NCBI GenBank assembly: GCA_003129525.1
Contig: CP029329.1
Span: 1,531,501 to 1,595,500 of the forward strand
Direction: 5' to 3'
DNA from: Clostridium beijerinckii
Lineage (GTDB): Bacteria; Bacillota; Clostridia; Clostridiales; Clostridiaceae
Length of the DNA stretch: 64,000 bases
The position numbers and the translations under genes are program-made. The stretch's first letter is position 1; the number at the start of each line of letters is the position of its first letter. The notes under the pieces were generated by a model. It worked only from the letters and a program-made list of their open reading frames with translations, ran no database searches and was not told the DNA's origin. Shown here in pieces: positions 63,936-64,000 of this stretch.

Positions 63936-64000
63936 AATCAATCTAAAAAAATCACGTGAATGTGATGTGTTTATTATTGGTGCAGGTATTGCTGGCGTTA
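63925..64000 (+). CDS. FAD/NAD(P)-binding oxidoreductase (3' partial)
   Basis: The window ends 25 codons into this gene. The visible start MPYKINLKKSRECDVF leads into IIGAGIAGV, a dinucleotide-binding GxGxxG motif of flavoproteins. The ATG overlaps the aldolase end by 11 bases, suggesting coupling. The substrate cannot be inferred from this much sequence; an FAD-dependent oxidoreductase next to a NanA-like enzyme could act on a modified or anhydro sialic acid, or on an unrelated keto acid. Confidence 0.7.
   Translation, partial: MPYKINLKKSRECDVFIIGAGIAGV

Noticed and set aside
1..64000. CRISPR arrays, tRNA or rRNA genes, prophage or intact transposase
   Set aside because: No regularly spaced repeats, no cloverleaf or rRNA-like GC-rich stretches, and no transposase, integrase or phage structural proteins were seen on either strand.

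Overview
The window looks like a chromosomal segment of a Clostridium sensu stricto species, of the C. beijerinckii/C. butyricum kind. This rests on the very low GC content, the almost exclusive use of AGA for arginine in housekeeping genes, strong AGGAGG-type ribosome sites with frequent TTG/GTG starts, and a conserved clostridial gene order (maf-radC-mreBCD-PBP2-minCDE-rodA-spoIVFB, then radical SAM-DUF2344-rng-rplU-prp-rpmA-obg-yhbY-nadD-yqeK-LCP). The species assignment is inference. Most genes are on the + strand.

Bases 1-12,000 hold a YhaO/YhaN-like (SbcD/SbcC-related) pair, an orphan metal-binding lipoprotein, a NYN-LOTUS protein, a membrane-anchored MutS-like ATPase, a DnaQ-like exonuclease with a zinc ribbon, a CBS-domain protein, and a minus-strand PspA envelope-stress operon. 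Bases 12,000-18,400 hold a ribosomal S1-like protein, pyruvate kinase (minus), a dipeptidase, a secreted NlpC/P60 hydrolase and a SPOR-like membrane protein. Bases 18,600-31,400 are the shape/division block: Maf, RadC, MreB/C/D, PBP2, SfsA, MinC/D/E, RodA, a small membrane protein in the SpoIVFA position, and a SpoIVFB-type site-2 protease. Two large genes follow: a YcdB/PepSY-like protein with SLH sequence, and a 1413-residue protein with two DUF445 units. Bases 39,200-51,250 are the ribosome/RNA block, including an L21 leader and an L27 precursor next to its processing protease Prp. A minus-strand XRE regulator/membrane-protein pair with a well-defined promoter and operator interrupts it. 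D-alanyl-D-alanine carboxypeptidase and ComEA follow.

From about 53,700 to the end lies a probable sialic-acid (or related amino-sugar acid) island: RpiR-type regulator, YhcH/NanQ-like protein, chemoreceptor, a peptide/nickel-type ABC transporter (SBP, two permeases, two ATPases), a NanA-like aldolase and the start of a flavoprotein. Its permease genes use CGT arginine codons far more than the rest of the window, which suggests a different history.

The intergenic regions carry several families of short palindromic repeats: TIR-bounded elements at 13,196-13,373 and 46,902-47,033, a palindrome pair at 29,728 and 51,306, and a 38-base dispersed repeat at 8,071 and 38,711. The second copy of the 38-base repeat is followed by a structured stretch resembling the 3' end of an IS200/IS605 element. 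No rRNA, tRNA, CRISPR array or intact transposase was seen.
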